Shown piece by piece: positions 9,545 through 17,400 of a DNA stretch of 64,000 nt. The notes beneath the pieces were generated by a model, which was given only the letters and a program-made list of their open reading frames with translations, was not told the origin of the DNA and searched no databases. Both the position numbers and the translations under genes were made by a program. This stretch comes from JANPPS01 sp965246925 (GTDB taxonomy: Bacteria; Pseudomonadota; Alphaproteobacteria; Acetobacterales; Acetobacteraceae), in NCBI GenBank assembly GCA_965246925.1, contig OZ251994.1:3472001-3536000 (forward strand), in the 5' to 3' direction. The stretch's first letter is position 1, and each line of letters opens with the position of its first letter.

Positions 9545-9580
9545 TTTCCCTCACCCCGGCCCTCTCCCGGGGGAGAGGGG
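9545..9580. repeat. Dispersed CCCTCACCCC...GGGAGAGGGG element
   Basis: Single copy of the palindrome-like element also found in each unit of the array at 3.6-5.6 kb and at 19895. It contains CCTCACCCCGGCCCTCTCCC followed by the complementary GGGGGAGAGGGG. It ends 12 bp before the next ATG, so its purine-rich end may serve as the ribosome binding region of that gene. A degenerate relative lies near 9445-9475. Confidence 0.75.
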
Positions 9581-9592
9581 AAGAAAGAGTGC

Positions 9593-10564
9593 ATGGCTCA
9601 TTTACGGATCGGGATTGTCGGTGCCGGGCATTTTGGCCGGTTTCATGCGTTGAAGGTGGCGGCGTCGCGGCGGGCGGTGTTGTCGGGCCTGACGGATCCG
9701 GATGGGGTTCGGGCGGAGGTCGTGGCGCGGGAGGTGAGGGCGCCTGCGTTGGCGTATGAGGCGCTGCTGGCGGTGAGCGACGCGGTTGTTATCGCCGCAC
9801 CGGCGGAGCTGCATCATGATTTGGCGGCGCAGGCGATGGAGGCGGGGCGGCATGTGTTGATCGAAAAGCCGGTTGCGGCGACGCTCGAGCAGGCGGATGC
9901 GCTGGCGGCGCTGGCGGCGCGGGTGGGGGTGGTGCTGCAGGTGGGGCATTTGCTGCGGTATTCGGCGGAGCACCGGGCCATCAGCGAGCGGATCACCCGG
10001 CCGCTGTATATCGAGTGCGCGCGCATTGCGCCGTTCAAGCCGCGGGGGACGGATGTATCGGTGATCCTGGACTTGATGATCCATGATTTGGACCTGGTGC
10101 TGGCGCTGGTGAATGCGCCGATCGAGAGCGTGGATGCGGTGGGGGCGGCGGTGTCGTCGGCGCATGAGGATATCGCGAACGCGCGGGTGCGGTTCGAGAA
10201 CGGGTGTGTGGCGACCATTACCGCGAGCCGGATTTCGCTGAAAACCGAGCGGAAGATGCGGCTGTTTTCCGAGGAGGGTTATCTGTCGGCGGATTTCGGG
10301 GTGCGGAAGCTGGTGATGATCGGCAAGGAGCGGGGGCTGCCGTTGCCGGGCACGGGGGGGTTTCGGCGGGAAGAGGTGAATTGGAACGAGAGCGACGCGA
10401 TGGCGGCCGAGCATGCGGCGTTCGTGGCGTCGTGCCTGGATGGTGCGCCGGTGGTGGTGGATGCGGCGGCGGGGCGGCGGGCGCTGGCGGCGGCGATCGC
10501 GGTGACGGAGAGCATGGCGGCGTCGCGGGTCAGGGCGCGGTTGGGTGGGTTGATTGGGGCTTAG
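9593..10564 (+). CDS. Gfo/Idh/MocA family NAD(P)-dependent oxidoreductase
   Basis: 323 aa from the ATG at 9593 (MAHLRIGIVGAGHFGRFHAL). The N-terminal Rossmann fold has the GxGxxG motif GIVGAGHFG, and the family's EKP motif appears in HVLIEKPVAAT. A C-terminal substrate domain follows (ILDLMIHDLDLVLALV carries the usual conserved Asp/His). The substrate cannot be read from sequence. As I recall, relatives in Acetobacteraceae lie in the lipid A cluster directly before lpxB. Here lpxB is 1.3 kb away on the other strand, with A/T-rich DNA between, so the cluster has been rearranged. Confidence 0.88.
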   Translation: MAHLRIGIVGAGHFGRFHALKVAASRRAVLSGLTDPDGVRAEVVAREVRAPALAYEALLAVSDAVVIAAPAELHHDLAAQAMEAGRHVLIEKPVAATLEQADALAALAARVGVVLQVGHLLRYSAEHRAISERITRPLYIECARIAPFKPRGTDVSVILDLMIHDLDLVLALVNAPIESVDAVGAAVSSAHEDIANARVRFENGCVATITASRISLKTERKMRLFSEEGYLSADFGVRKLVMIGKERGLPLPGTGGFRREEVNWNESDAMAAEHAAFVASCLDGAPVVVDAAAGRRALAAAIAVTESMAASRVRARLGGLIGA

Positions 10565-10588
10565 AGTAATGACGGCAGCGCGGAAGGC

Positions 10589-11443
10589 TTAAAACAGAGC
10601 GCGGTCTAGCAGGCTTTTGACTTCATTTGTAGGATTTCCATAGTAGTGGGATTGATTTTTGAACATGATCAAAAACCAGACACCGCCTGAGTGGTTTGCG
10701 ACGACAGCGACATGCTTTGTTGGATCGTGAGCTTTCATCTCTCCAATAAACACGTAATCGCCACTAACCTGAAAACCGTCCATATTCGAAACTGGATTTT
10801 GCGAAACTTCGACCAGCGTCAAAAACGCTTCTGGCGGGACAACGTTCCTGGCTATCTTCAGAAAGAAGGGTAACTTCAGCACCAAATTCAGGGGTTTGCC
10901 GACCAGAAATGCTGCCGCGTCTCCACCTGGAGGCCTATGTGGGCCTGTTTCAGGCGTAAAAGCGTCCTTTGAACTTATCGACAGAAATCCATTAGCAAAT
11001 TGGTAGGTCAAAAGGTGCATTCTGTCATTGTCATAAGCCGAGAAGCCAAAGGAGTTTCGATCAATGCGCGGCTCGTCAACTAAATGAACATGTCCCGTAA
11101 TCACTTTTGACGTCGCGGGCTTAGCGATATCAGATAAATCAATAATGACAAAGTCTGATCCTCCAGCACTACCGTGGTTCGGCATTTCAATAAGAACATA
11201 AGTTTCCCGACCCCTCTCATAAACGCCGCGGATTTGTGCACTGTCTGCATAGAACCTTGATACTACTCTTTCGTCGACAGTGATGGCGAACCGATGGAGA
11301 TCAGCATCTACGTTGCCCCAAATATCGACCGGGATGCCATTTACAACGACAAAGGTCAACGCCTTTCCAGAACGCTGTGCCTCAGCAGGGGAAAGATAGA
11401 AGCTTGCTAAGATTAAACCGGCATAAACACGAGGCTTGAGCAT
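10589..11443 (-). CDS. Secreted protein of unknown function
   Basis: 284 aa from the ATG at 11443. It begins with a signal peptide (MLKPRVYAGLILASFYLSPA, cleavage likely after AEA before QRSGK). The open frame extends 21 codons upstream, but that part has no signal character. The mature part is beta-rich with short repeats of aromatic and Asp/Gly residues (FAITVDERVVSRFY, YVLIEMPNHG, FSAYDNDRMHLLTY). I do not recognise the family. Base composition is clearly more A/T rich than the flanking core genes, suggesting acquisition. It lies next to a decayed toxin-antitoxin locus. Confidence 0.7.
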   Translation of the reverse strand: MLKPRVYAGLILASFYLSPAEAQRSGKALTFVVVNGIPVDIWGNVDADLHRFAITVDERVVSRFYADSAQIRGVYERGRETYVLIEMPNHGSAGGSDFVIIDLSDIAKPATSKVITGHVHLVDEPRIDRNSFGFSAYDNDRMHLLTYQFANGFLSISSKDAFTPETGPHRPPGGDAAAFLVGKPLNLVLKLPFFLKIARNVVPPEAFLTLVEVSQNPVSNMDGFQVSGDYVFIGEMKAHDPTKHVAVVANHSGGVWFLIMFKNQSHYYGNPTNEVKSLLDRALF

Positions 11444-11569
11444 AGTTCTTTGCACTTTCGCTAGAGGTTTACGACTTACATCCACCAGGCTCTTGCAGGA
11501 ATGCATATAGGTTAACGGAAAAAATCGTGCTACGAAGACTCGTATAGTTCGAGCCTGTAATCACTCTTG

Positions 11570-11868
11570 ATCGTCGCCTGACGGGACCGGTCGGATCGCG
11601 CATTGGATCACTGAAAGTGTTGGTGTCCAGCATGGGGCACGTGGCTAGAATATCTCTTCTGGTGGGGCTGGCGGGTCCTCGATTTTGGCAACACTTCATC
11701 AAACGGCTCCCAGCTGTCGAGTAGCTCGGATAACGTAATCTGGCGCAAGGGCCTAATCAGCAGGCCGTCGCATTGCCTATTTACGAGCGCTTCCGAGCCA
11801 GGAAGTTCGGATTTCTTAGGGATCCGCACGGCCTAATCTGCGTTGTTTTGGAAGAGCCGTACTTGATG
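11570..11868 (-). pseudogene. Decayed vapBC toxin-antitoxin remnant
   Basis: Read on the minus strand, 11868 down to 11645 gives a VapB-like text: HQVRLFQNNAD, then a TAG stop (11833-11835), then AVRIPKKSELPG, LLIRPLR and LLDSWEPFDE. This parallels the VapB pattern LFxNxRSQAVRIPKE. A one-base deletion in the AAAA run then shifts the frame; the restored frame reads IEDPPAPPEEIF and stops at 11645. Next comes MLDTNTFSDPMRDPTGPV (ATG at 11633), the start of a VapC PIN domain, which loses similarity after about 20 residues. There is no start codon for VapB. This is a dead locus, identified by motif pattern only. Confidence 0.65.
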
Positions 11869-11909
11869 AGAGGCAGGGTCGGATTGGGCCACCTCGCAAT
11901 CTCCTTGGC

Positions 11910-13133
11910 TTATGTTTCACCATACCGCCCTGAATCTACGCTTTCAAGATTGGCCGATGCATCGACAACTTTTAGTACTTCAAGGGCGGCCGCTTCGGAT
12001 GCGGTGCCGGTTGGGGGGCGGAGGGATTCGATGATGGCGCCGAACGCCTCGCGTTGGGCGGTGGCGATGGCGGGGTCGTGCAGGAGGGTGAGGGTGGTGC
12101 GGGCTAGAATCTCGGGGGTGCAGTCTTGTTGCAGCAGTTCCGGGACGATCGGGCGGTTGGCGAGGAGGTTGATCATGGCGACGTGGGGGACGCGGATCAT
12201 GCGGCGGGCCATGGCGGCGCTGAGGGCGTTCACGCGGTAGGTGACGGCCATGGGGATGCCGGCCATGGCGAGCTCCAGGGTGGAGGTGCCGGATTTGGTC
12301 AGGGCGGCGCCGTGTTGGGCGGCGGCGGCGTAGGCACCGTGTTTCTCGTCAAGGCCGGTCACGATGATGGGCTGCACCGGCCAGGTGGCGGTGGCGCGGC
12401 GGACGATGTCCGCGACCACGGCGGAGACGGGGAGGACGGGGCGGAGGGTGGGTTCGCGAAGGACCAGGCGGTCCAGCGTGCGGCCGAACACGGGAAGCAG
12501 GCGGGGCGCTTCGGAGCGGCGGCTGCCGGGCATGAGGATGAGGACGGGTTGAGTCGGGGTTAGGCCGTGTTGCTTGCGGAAGCGGGTGCCGTCCCCGTCG
12601 GCGGCGCCGGATTGGAGGACGGGGTGGCCGGTGAAGACGCCGGTGACGCCGCGGGCGGCGAACCAGGCGGGCTCGAACGGCAAGAGGCACAGCAGGGTGT
12701 CCCAGAGGCCCGGGTATTTCTTGACCCGGTGCTCGCGCCAGGCCCAAACCTGGGGCGCGACGTAGTGGATGCGGGGGATGCCGCGCTTTTTCAACGCTTC
12801 TAGCACCCAGATCATGAAGCCGGGACTGTCGATGGTGACGACGATGGCGGGTTTTTGAGCCGCGATGTCGGCGAGGGATTGGGCGTAGCGGCGGCGAATG
12901 AGGCGGAGGCGGAGCAGGGGCTCGACGATGCCCATCACGGCGAGGTCGGACAAGGGGAACAGGCTGTTGAGGCCCAGTTCGGTCATGCGCGCCCCGCCGA
13001 CGCCTGCGAAACGGACGCCGGGGCGGGCGGCTGCGAGGGCCTGCATGAGGCGGGCGCCGAGCACGTCCCCGCTGGCTTCGCCGGCCATGATGTAGATTAG
13101 CGGGCCTGTCCCAGCGTGGTTGTCACCGCTCAT
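11910..13133 (-). CDS. lpxB: Lipid-A-disaccharide synthase
   Basis: Glycosyltransferase that joins UDP-diacylglucosamine and lipid X to make the lipid A disaccharide, at the inner face of the inner membrane. 407 aa from the ATG at 13133 (MSGDNHAGTGPLIYIMAGEA). Motifs: AGEASGDVLGARLM, VTIDSPGFMIWVLEAL, HYVAPQVWAWREHRVKK and LMPGSRRSE. An open frame upstream adds about 79 codons of serine/proline-rich sequence and is not part of the gene. The C-terminal 25 residues enter A/T-richer DNA and look less conserved, so the 3' end may have been altered by the neighbouring insertion. Confidence 0.95.
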   Translation of the reverse strand: MSGDNHAGTGPLIYIMAGEASGDVLGARLMQALAAARPGVRFAGVGGARMTELGLNSLFPLSDLAVMGIVEPLLRLRLIRRRYAQSLADIAAQKPAIVVTIDSPGFMIWVLEALKKRGIPRIHYVAPQVWAWREHRVKKYPGLWDTLLCLLPFEPAWFAARGVTGVFTGHPVLQSGAADGDGTRFRKQHGLTPTQPVLILMPGSRRSEAPRLLPVFGRTLDRLVLREPTLRPVLPVSAVVADIVRRATATWPVQPIIVTGLDEKHGAYAAAAQHGAALTKSGTSTLELAMAGIPMAVTYRVNALSAAMARRMIRVPHVAMINLLANRPIVPELLQQDCTPEILARTTLTLLHDPAIATAQREAFGAIIESLRPPTGTASEAAALEVLKVVDASANLESVDSGRYGET

Positions 13134-13170
13134 GCTTGGCTGCATAGGGGGGCCGGGAAGCAGGTGCAAC

Positions 13171-13419
13171 ATGGCGGAATGGATTGGTTTGCTGGCGGGG
13201 TCCCTGACCACCATGGCGTTCGTGCCGCAGGTGCTGCGGACGTGGCGGCAGGGGCGGGCGGAGGATTTCAGCCTGCCGATGCTGCTGTTGTTCGTGGCGG
13301 GGGTGGCACTATGGCTGACATATGGGGTGCTGTCGGGGGCGCTGCCGATGATACTGGCCAATGCGGTCACGCTGTGCCTGGCGTCTTACATCCTGGTGGT
13401 GAAGGTGCGGCACGGGTGA
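13171..13419 (+). CDS. SemiSWEET-type PQ-loop sugar transporter
   Basis: 82-aa membrane protein from the ATG at 13171 (MAEWIGLLAGSLTTMAFVPQ). It has three predicted helices and the PQ-loop dipeptide in FVPQVLRTWRQG, the hallmark of bacterial SemiSWEETs, which work as dimers to move sugars. The substrate is unknown. The start lies 37 bp from the divergent lpxB start, so the two share a short promoter region. The stop overlaps the next start (GTGA), indicating translational coupling. Confidence 0.88.
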   Translation: MAEWIGLLAGSLTTMAFVPQVLRTWRQGRAEDFSLPMLLLFVAGVALWLTYGVLSGALPMILANAVTLCLASYILVVKVRHG

Positions 13420-13715
13420 CGCTGCTGCATGTCATGACCGGGACGGAGTGGGCGGCGTTACGGCGCGTGGGATCACTGGCGCCGGCGCCGTTTTGGCATT
13501 TGTGCACTGAGGCGCAGTTGCCGTTGGTGCTGAGCCGGTTCTTTGCCGGGCAGGATGGGTTGGTGGTGTTGCACCTTGACCCGGCCCTGCCCGGCGTTCG
13601 GTGGGAGGTGAGCGAGCCGGGGGAGGCGCCGTACCCGCATCTGTATGGGCCGCTGGTGGCGTCGTCGGTGTTGAAAGTGGTGCGTTGCCCGAGCGTCACC
13701 CATTTCGGGGCTTAG
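13416..13715 (+). CDS. DUF952 family protein
   Basis: 99 aa from a GTG at 13416 that overlaps the previous stop by 4 bp. The text LLHVMTGTEWAALR near the start and LVVLHLDPALPGVRWE, YPHLYGPL and VVRCP further on match the DUF952 pattern (small cytosolic proteins, some annotated as dihydroorotate-related but without proven function). The coupling to the SemiSWEET gene suggests co-expression only. Confidence 0.8.
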   Translation: MTLLHVMTGTEWAALRRVGSLAPAPFWHLCTEAQLPLVLSRFFAGQDGLVVLHLDPALPGVRWEVSEPGEAPYPHLYGPLVASSVLKVVRCPSVTHFGA

Positions 13716-14269
13716 ATGGTGGTACGGTTGGGCTGGTTGAATTCTGGAGTGTTTGGAAACTCGGCCGGCCAGGTGGTGCGGAGAGCATCCTTGATCGACC
13801 CAAACAGGTTGAATAGGTCCGGGATCATGCGCTCCATGGTGGCCATGTTTCCGTCGAACTTTGGCCGGGTTGGACCCCTCCAGAATTTGTCGTATCGTCC
13901 GTCTAGCCGGGCGATATCACCAGTAATATGGATGAACGACGAGCCGACCGATTCTTTTCCGTCACCGGAGACGCCCGTCATCATCGGCTCCAACATGTCG
14001 TATTTCTGGATTACTATGGAGCCATGCCAGGTCCAACCGGCAATGGGTTCCTGTCCGAACTCAAACACCTTAAAAGCCTTGTAAAATTTAGAACTTGGAT
14101 CGATATCGCTAAAAAGTATTTTCATTTCCGATATGACTGCTTTTGGTCCATCGACGTCTCTTTGAACTTGGTAGCGAGAGCAAAAATCAACATACCGTTC
14201 GTAAAAACCATCCGATGATAATACCCTAACTAAAAATGCATGTTTGCTATCGCTGAACTGATCTTTCAA
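13712..14269 (-). CDS. Unknown protein, candidate immunity partner
   Basis: 185 aa from a TTG at 14269 that overlaps the upstream gene's TGA (TTGA, 4 bp). No earlier in-frame ATG exists, so coupling to the upstream gene probably drives translation. There is no signal peptide or membrane helix. The sequence is acidic and aromatic (GWTWHGSIVIQKYD, YDKFWRGPTRPKFDG) and I do not recognise it. The small soluble product, 3' position, coupling and low G+C are what an immunity gene would show behind a toxin-like gene; that role is inference. Its 3' end overlaps the end of the convergent DUF952 gene by 4 bp. Confidence 0.6.
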   Translation of the reverse strand: MKDQFSDSKHAFLVRVLSSDGFYERYVDFCSRYQVQRDVDGPKAVISEMKILFSDIDPSSKFYKAFKVFEFGQEPIAGWTWHGSIVIQKYDMLEPMMTGVSGDGKESVGSSFIHITGDIARLDGRYDKFWRGPTRPKFDGNMATMERMIPDLFNLFGSIKDALRTTWPAEFPNTPEFNQPNRTTI

Positions 14270-15381
14270 TTGTAAATCCTCCCTTTGACATCACGAATTC
14301 TTATGTCAAGACGGTTCGCATAATTGATTACTGCTGATGGGATATCTTTAGTCTGGACTGGGACTTCTAGCCAAAGCTGGCCTGTCAGTGGTTTATTACG
14401 GAATGCTCTGGGAACTGAAGGCGTGCTCCCGATTATCGTCCCAGGGCGGTATTTCCGGTAAGCCTCCCGAAGCATTTGGATCGCTGAACCAACTTGAATA
14501 TCGGCAATCTGGGTAAACTTCAGCGATACGATAGCGCGGTTGCCGTCGAGTTCTGAACCCAATGCATCAAGGACCCAGTAGCCCTTACCTTCATTCTTTA
14601 TTACATACACCTGTCTAAAGTCGTATCGGGAGGTTTGCATCAGCTCCCACGCTTTTCCGGCGCGCACCTTGGCGAGCCAGGTGTTGGCACCCGGGGCCGC
14701 CCCGAACTGGGTGTTGTCTGCCCAAACGTCGCAGCTCAACAGAAAGGTGCGCTCGTAGGAAGCTCCAGCTCCTCTGATCACGCGCAACATCGCCGACGGC
14801 TTCGCTGCCTGCTGGGCGGCCCGGGCGGCCGTGAGAATCCGGAGCTGGGCGGCTTTGGTATCACTGAGGACGCGACCTGGGCCGCGTCCGGATTCCGCGG
14901 CAAGCATCAGAGTTGCAAGCCGCAAATCGCGCCGAAGACGTGCGGCGTCGGTCTGATCCATCCAACCAGCCTGACGCGCCGACTCCGTCATAACGATAGC
15001 ACCGACGTCGATTGTATAGCCGGCAAGATCGATTGCGCCGATGATCTGGTCCGCCAGGCCGATGAGGCCGCGGTTGAATAGCCCGATCGGGGTCAATTCA
15101 TCTGCGCCAAGGACGCGTCGGATTTCGGGACCGACTTCAGCCGGAACGAACGGTCCGAGTTCGCGCTCGATCACGTCCGCTATGCCGTCGCTCCGCTCCT
15201 GCGAGGGACGATAGCCAGACTCGGCATACAGCTGAGCTGCACCATCCGGTCCGATTACCTGACCCATTGGCATCCCGCTTGGGGTGAGTGTGTAGCCGTC
15301 CGGCACCCACCAATCAGGGGGGAGTTCGACCATGAAGATGCCCATGTACGGGCTGGTGAAGGTTGTAAATCCGTCGCTCAA
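14266..15381 (-). CDS. Polymorphic-toxin-like protein of unknown activity
   Basis: 371 aa from a TTG at 15381, preceded at suitable distance by AAGGGG. It has no signal peptide. The N-terminal part (YMGIFMVELPPDWWVPDGYT, then a helical Ala/Leu/Arg-rich region to about residue 195) is unfamiliar. The C-terminal ~110 residues contain VSLKFTQIADIQVGSAIQML, KYRPGTIIGSTPSV, LWLEVPVQTKDIP and IRIRDVKGRIYN. From memory this order resembles C-terminal toxin domains of polymorphic toxins, but I could not search it. The downstream coupled small gene fits an immunity protein. No VgrG, PAAR or secretion gene lies nearby. Could also be a metabolic unknown. Confidence 0.55.
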   Translation of the reverse strand: MSDGFTTFTSPYMGIFMVELPPDWWVPDGYTLTPSGMPMGQVIGPDGAAQLYAESGYRPSQERSDGIADVIERELGPFVPAEVGPEIRRVLGADELTPIGLFNRGLIGLADQIIGAIDLAGYTIDVGAIVMTESARQAGWMDQTDAARLRRDLRLATLMLAAESGRGPGRVLSDTKAAQLRILTAARAAQQAAKPSAMLRVIRGAGASYERTFLLSCDVWADNTQFGAAPGANTWLAKVRAGKAWELMQTSRYDFRQVYVIKNEGKGYWVLDALGSELDGNRAIVSLKFTQIADIQVGSAIQMLREAYRKYRPGTIIGSTPSVPRAFRNKPLTGQLWLEVPVQTKDIPSAVINYANRLDIRIRDVKGRIYN

Positions 15382-15508
15382 CAGTTGGCCCCTTAAGCCG
15401 AATGAACTGATTGTTGCACCAGACCCCTATCGTGTCATTCTTCGAGATATTCTTCATGGGTGCGCGCCCGACATTCATCAGCGCTGACGATGCGAAAAGG
15501 ACGATATC

Positions 15509-15943
15509 ATGCAGCGAGCGTTTAAGGTCATGGCCCTTGTAGTAGCGCTTGCCAGCCCGGCGCTGGCGCAGAATACGCCGGTGGGGCTGTGGCGGACGGT
15601 GGATGATAAGACGGGAAAGGAGCGGGGGCTGGTGCGGATCAGCGAGGCCAACGGGTTGTTGAACGGGCGGGTGGAGAAAATCTTCGACCCGGTCGCGGCG
15701 GCCCGGATGTGCGAGAAGTGCACCGATGACCGGAAGGGCAAGCCGGTGCTGGGGCTCGATGTGCTGCGGGGGTTGAAGCCGGACGGGGATGGGTGGGGCG
15801 GAGGGCAGATCGTCGATCCGGAGACGGGGAGCATCTATAGCGCGTCGGCCAAGGTGACCGATGGCGGCAAGCACCTGGTGCTGCGCGGATACCTGCTGGT
15901 GAGCCTGCTCGGGCGGAGCCAGACCTGGACGCGGGAGCCGTGA
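15509..15943 (+). CDS. DUF2147 family exported protein
   Basis: 144 aa from the ATG at 15509 with a clean signal peptide (MQRAFKVMALVVALASPALA, cleaved before QNTPVG). The mature part follows the DUF2147 pattern: GLWRTVDDKTGKERGLVRI near the start, a CEKCTDDRKGKPVLGLDVL segment with two cysteines, then IVDPETGSIYSA and LRGYLLVSLLGRSQTW. It is probably a periplasmic small beta-barrel; function unknown. It stands alone, 37 bp ahead of the aminotransferase gene. Confidence 0.85.
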   Translation: MQRAFKVMALVVALASPALAQNTPVGLWRTVDDKTGKERGLVRISEANGLLNGRVEKIFDPVAAARMCEKCTDDRKGKPVLGLDVLRGLKPDGDGWGGGQIVDPETGSIYSASAKVTDGGKHLVLRGYLLVSLLGRSQTWTREP

Positions 15944-15980
15944 GGCAGCATGCTGGCCCGAGCCTAGCAGGGGATTATCC

Positions 15981-17153
15981 GTGAGCAGAAAGACCGGCCG
16001 CCAGTTCTTCGCCAATCCGGGCCCGACCAACATTCCGGACAGCGTGCTGCGCGCGATGGACCGTCCGACGATCGACTTCATGGATCCGGAGTTCGTGTCG
16101 CTGTTTCAAGACAGCGTCGCCGGGCTGAAGCGCGTGTTGCGGACCGAGGGCGAGGTGTTCCTCTATACCGCGTCCGGCCACGGGTCGTGGGAGGCGACGC
16201 TCATGAACCTGCTGTCGCCGGGCGATACCGTGCTGTTGCTGGAGAGCGGGTGGTTCAGCGAGGGCTGGGCGGACATGGCGTTGAAGCTGGGGTTGAAGAC
16301 CCAGACGGTGGCGGCAAATTGGCGCATGGGCGTGGACCCCGCGGCCATTACCGCCGCGCTGCGGGCGGATACGGCCGGCGCGATCAAGGCGGTGCTGGCG
16401 GTGCATAACGAGACGTCCACGGGCATGGCGCTGCCATTACCGGACATCCGCGAGGCGATCGATGCGGCCGGGCATGGGGCGTTGTTGTTGGTGGATACTA
16501 TCAGCTCGCTCGGGTCGCTCGAGTTCCGGATGGACGAGTGGGGCATCGATGGCGTGGTGGGCGGAAGCCAGAAGGGGCTGATGCTGCCGACCGGGTTTAG
16601 CTTCACGGCTGCGTCCGCCAAGGCGATGCAGGCGCATGCGGTGGCCAAGATGCCGCGGCACTACTTCGATTGGACGGTGATGATGACGCGGTCGTTCCGC
16701 AGCTTCGTCGGCACCGTGCCCACGAGCCTGTTCTATGGGTTGAAGGAGAGCCTGCGGCTGATCGAGCTGGAGGGGCTGGACGCGGTCATTGCGCGGCACC
16801 ACCGGCTGGCGGAGGGGGTCCGGCGCGCGGTCCGCACCTGGTCGGGCAATAACGGGCCGCAGTTCTTCTGCATGAACCCGGCGCGGTATTCGGATAGCGT
16901 GACCACCATCTTGATGCCGGAGGGGCATGACGCGGACCGGGTGCGGAAGACCGCGCTGGACCGGTTCAATGTGTCGCTGGGTGGAGGTTTGGGCAAGCTG
17001 GGGGGGCAGGTGTTCCGGATTGGGCATTTGGGCGATTTGAACGAGCCGATGGTGCTGGGCACGCTGGGGGCGGTGGAAATGAGCCTGCGGATGAACGGGG
17101 TGCCGCATGGACGGGGCGGGGTCGATGCGGCGATGGATTGGCTGGCGGCATAG
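15981..17153 (+). CDS. Class V aminotransferase (serine/alanine-glyoxylate type)
   Basis: PLP-dependent aminotransferase, 390 aa from a GTG at 15981. The N-terminal FANPGPTNIPDSVLRAM is typical of alanine/serine-glyoxylate aminotransferases. The PLP lysine lies in VGGSQKGLMLPTG, the PLP-binding Asp in LLLVDTISSLGS, and TASGHGSWEATLMNL is the cofactor-phosphate loop. It probably transfers an amino group between Ser or Ala and glyoxylate in C1/C2 metabolism, but substrate choice cannot be read from sequence. No neighbouring serine-cycle gene is present. Confidence 0.88.
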   Translation: MSRKTGRQFFANPGPTNIPDSVLRAMDRPTIDFMDPEFVSLFQDSVAGLKRVLRTEGEVFLYTASGHGSWEATLMNLLSPGDTVLLLESGWFSEGWADMALKLGLKTQTVAANWRMGVDPAAITAALRADTAGAIKAVLAVHNETSTGMALPLPDIREAIDAAGHGALLLVDTISSLGSLEFRMDEWGIDGVVGGSQKGLMLPTGFSFTAASAKAMQAHAVAKMPRHYFDWTVMMTRSFRSFVGTVPTSLFYGLKESLRLIELEGLDAVIARHHRLAEGVRRAVRTWSGNNGPQFFCMNPARYSDSVTTILMPEGHDADRVRKTALDRFNVSLGGGLGKLGGQVFRIGHLGDLNEPMVLGTLGAVEMSLRMNGVPHGRGGVDAAMDWLAA

Positions 17154-17400
17154 TCGTTTAAAGGATTAGGCTTTGACCGGCCGGAACCAGATGCAGTTGG
17201 CGTTTTCGTGGTGGAGGCAAACGTATCGCCCTGGATCGCTTCGCCAAGGGCGGAACCCCGGGTCGAGTCCGGGGCGACGGGTGGTGTGAAGCCGTGCGGG
17301 GCATTTCGAGCGGCGATGGGCCTGATCTCGAAGACGTGAAGAAGCGTTCTTAAGGCACGGATCTAGCCTCCCGGGCAGCGATAAATGGAGGAGAGAGACC

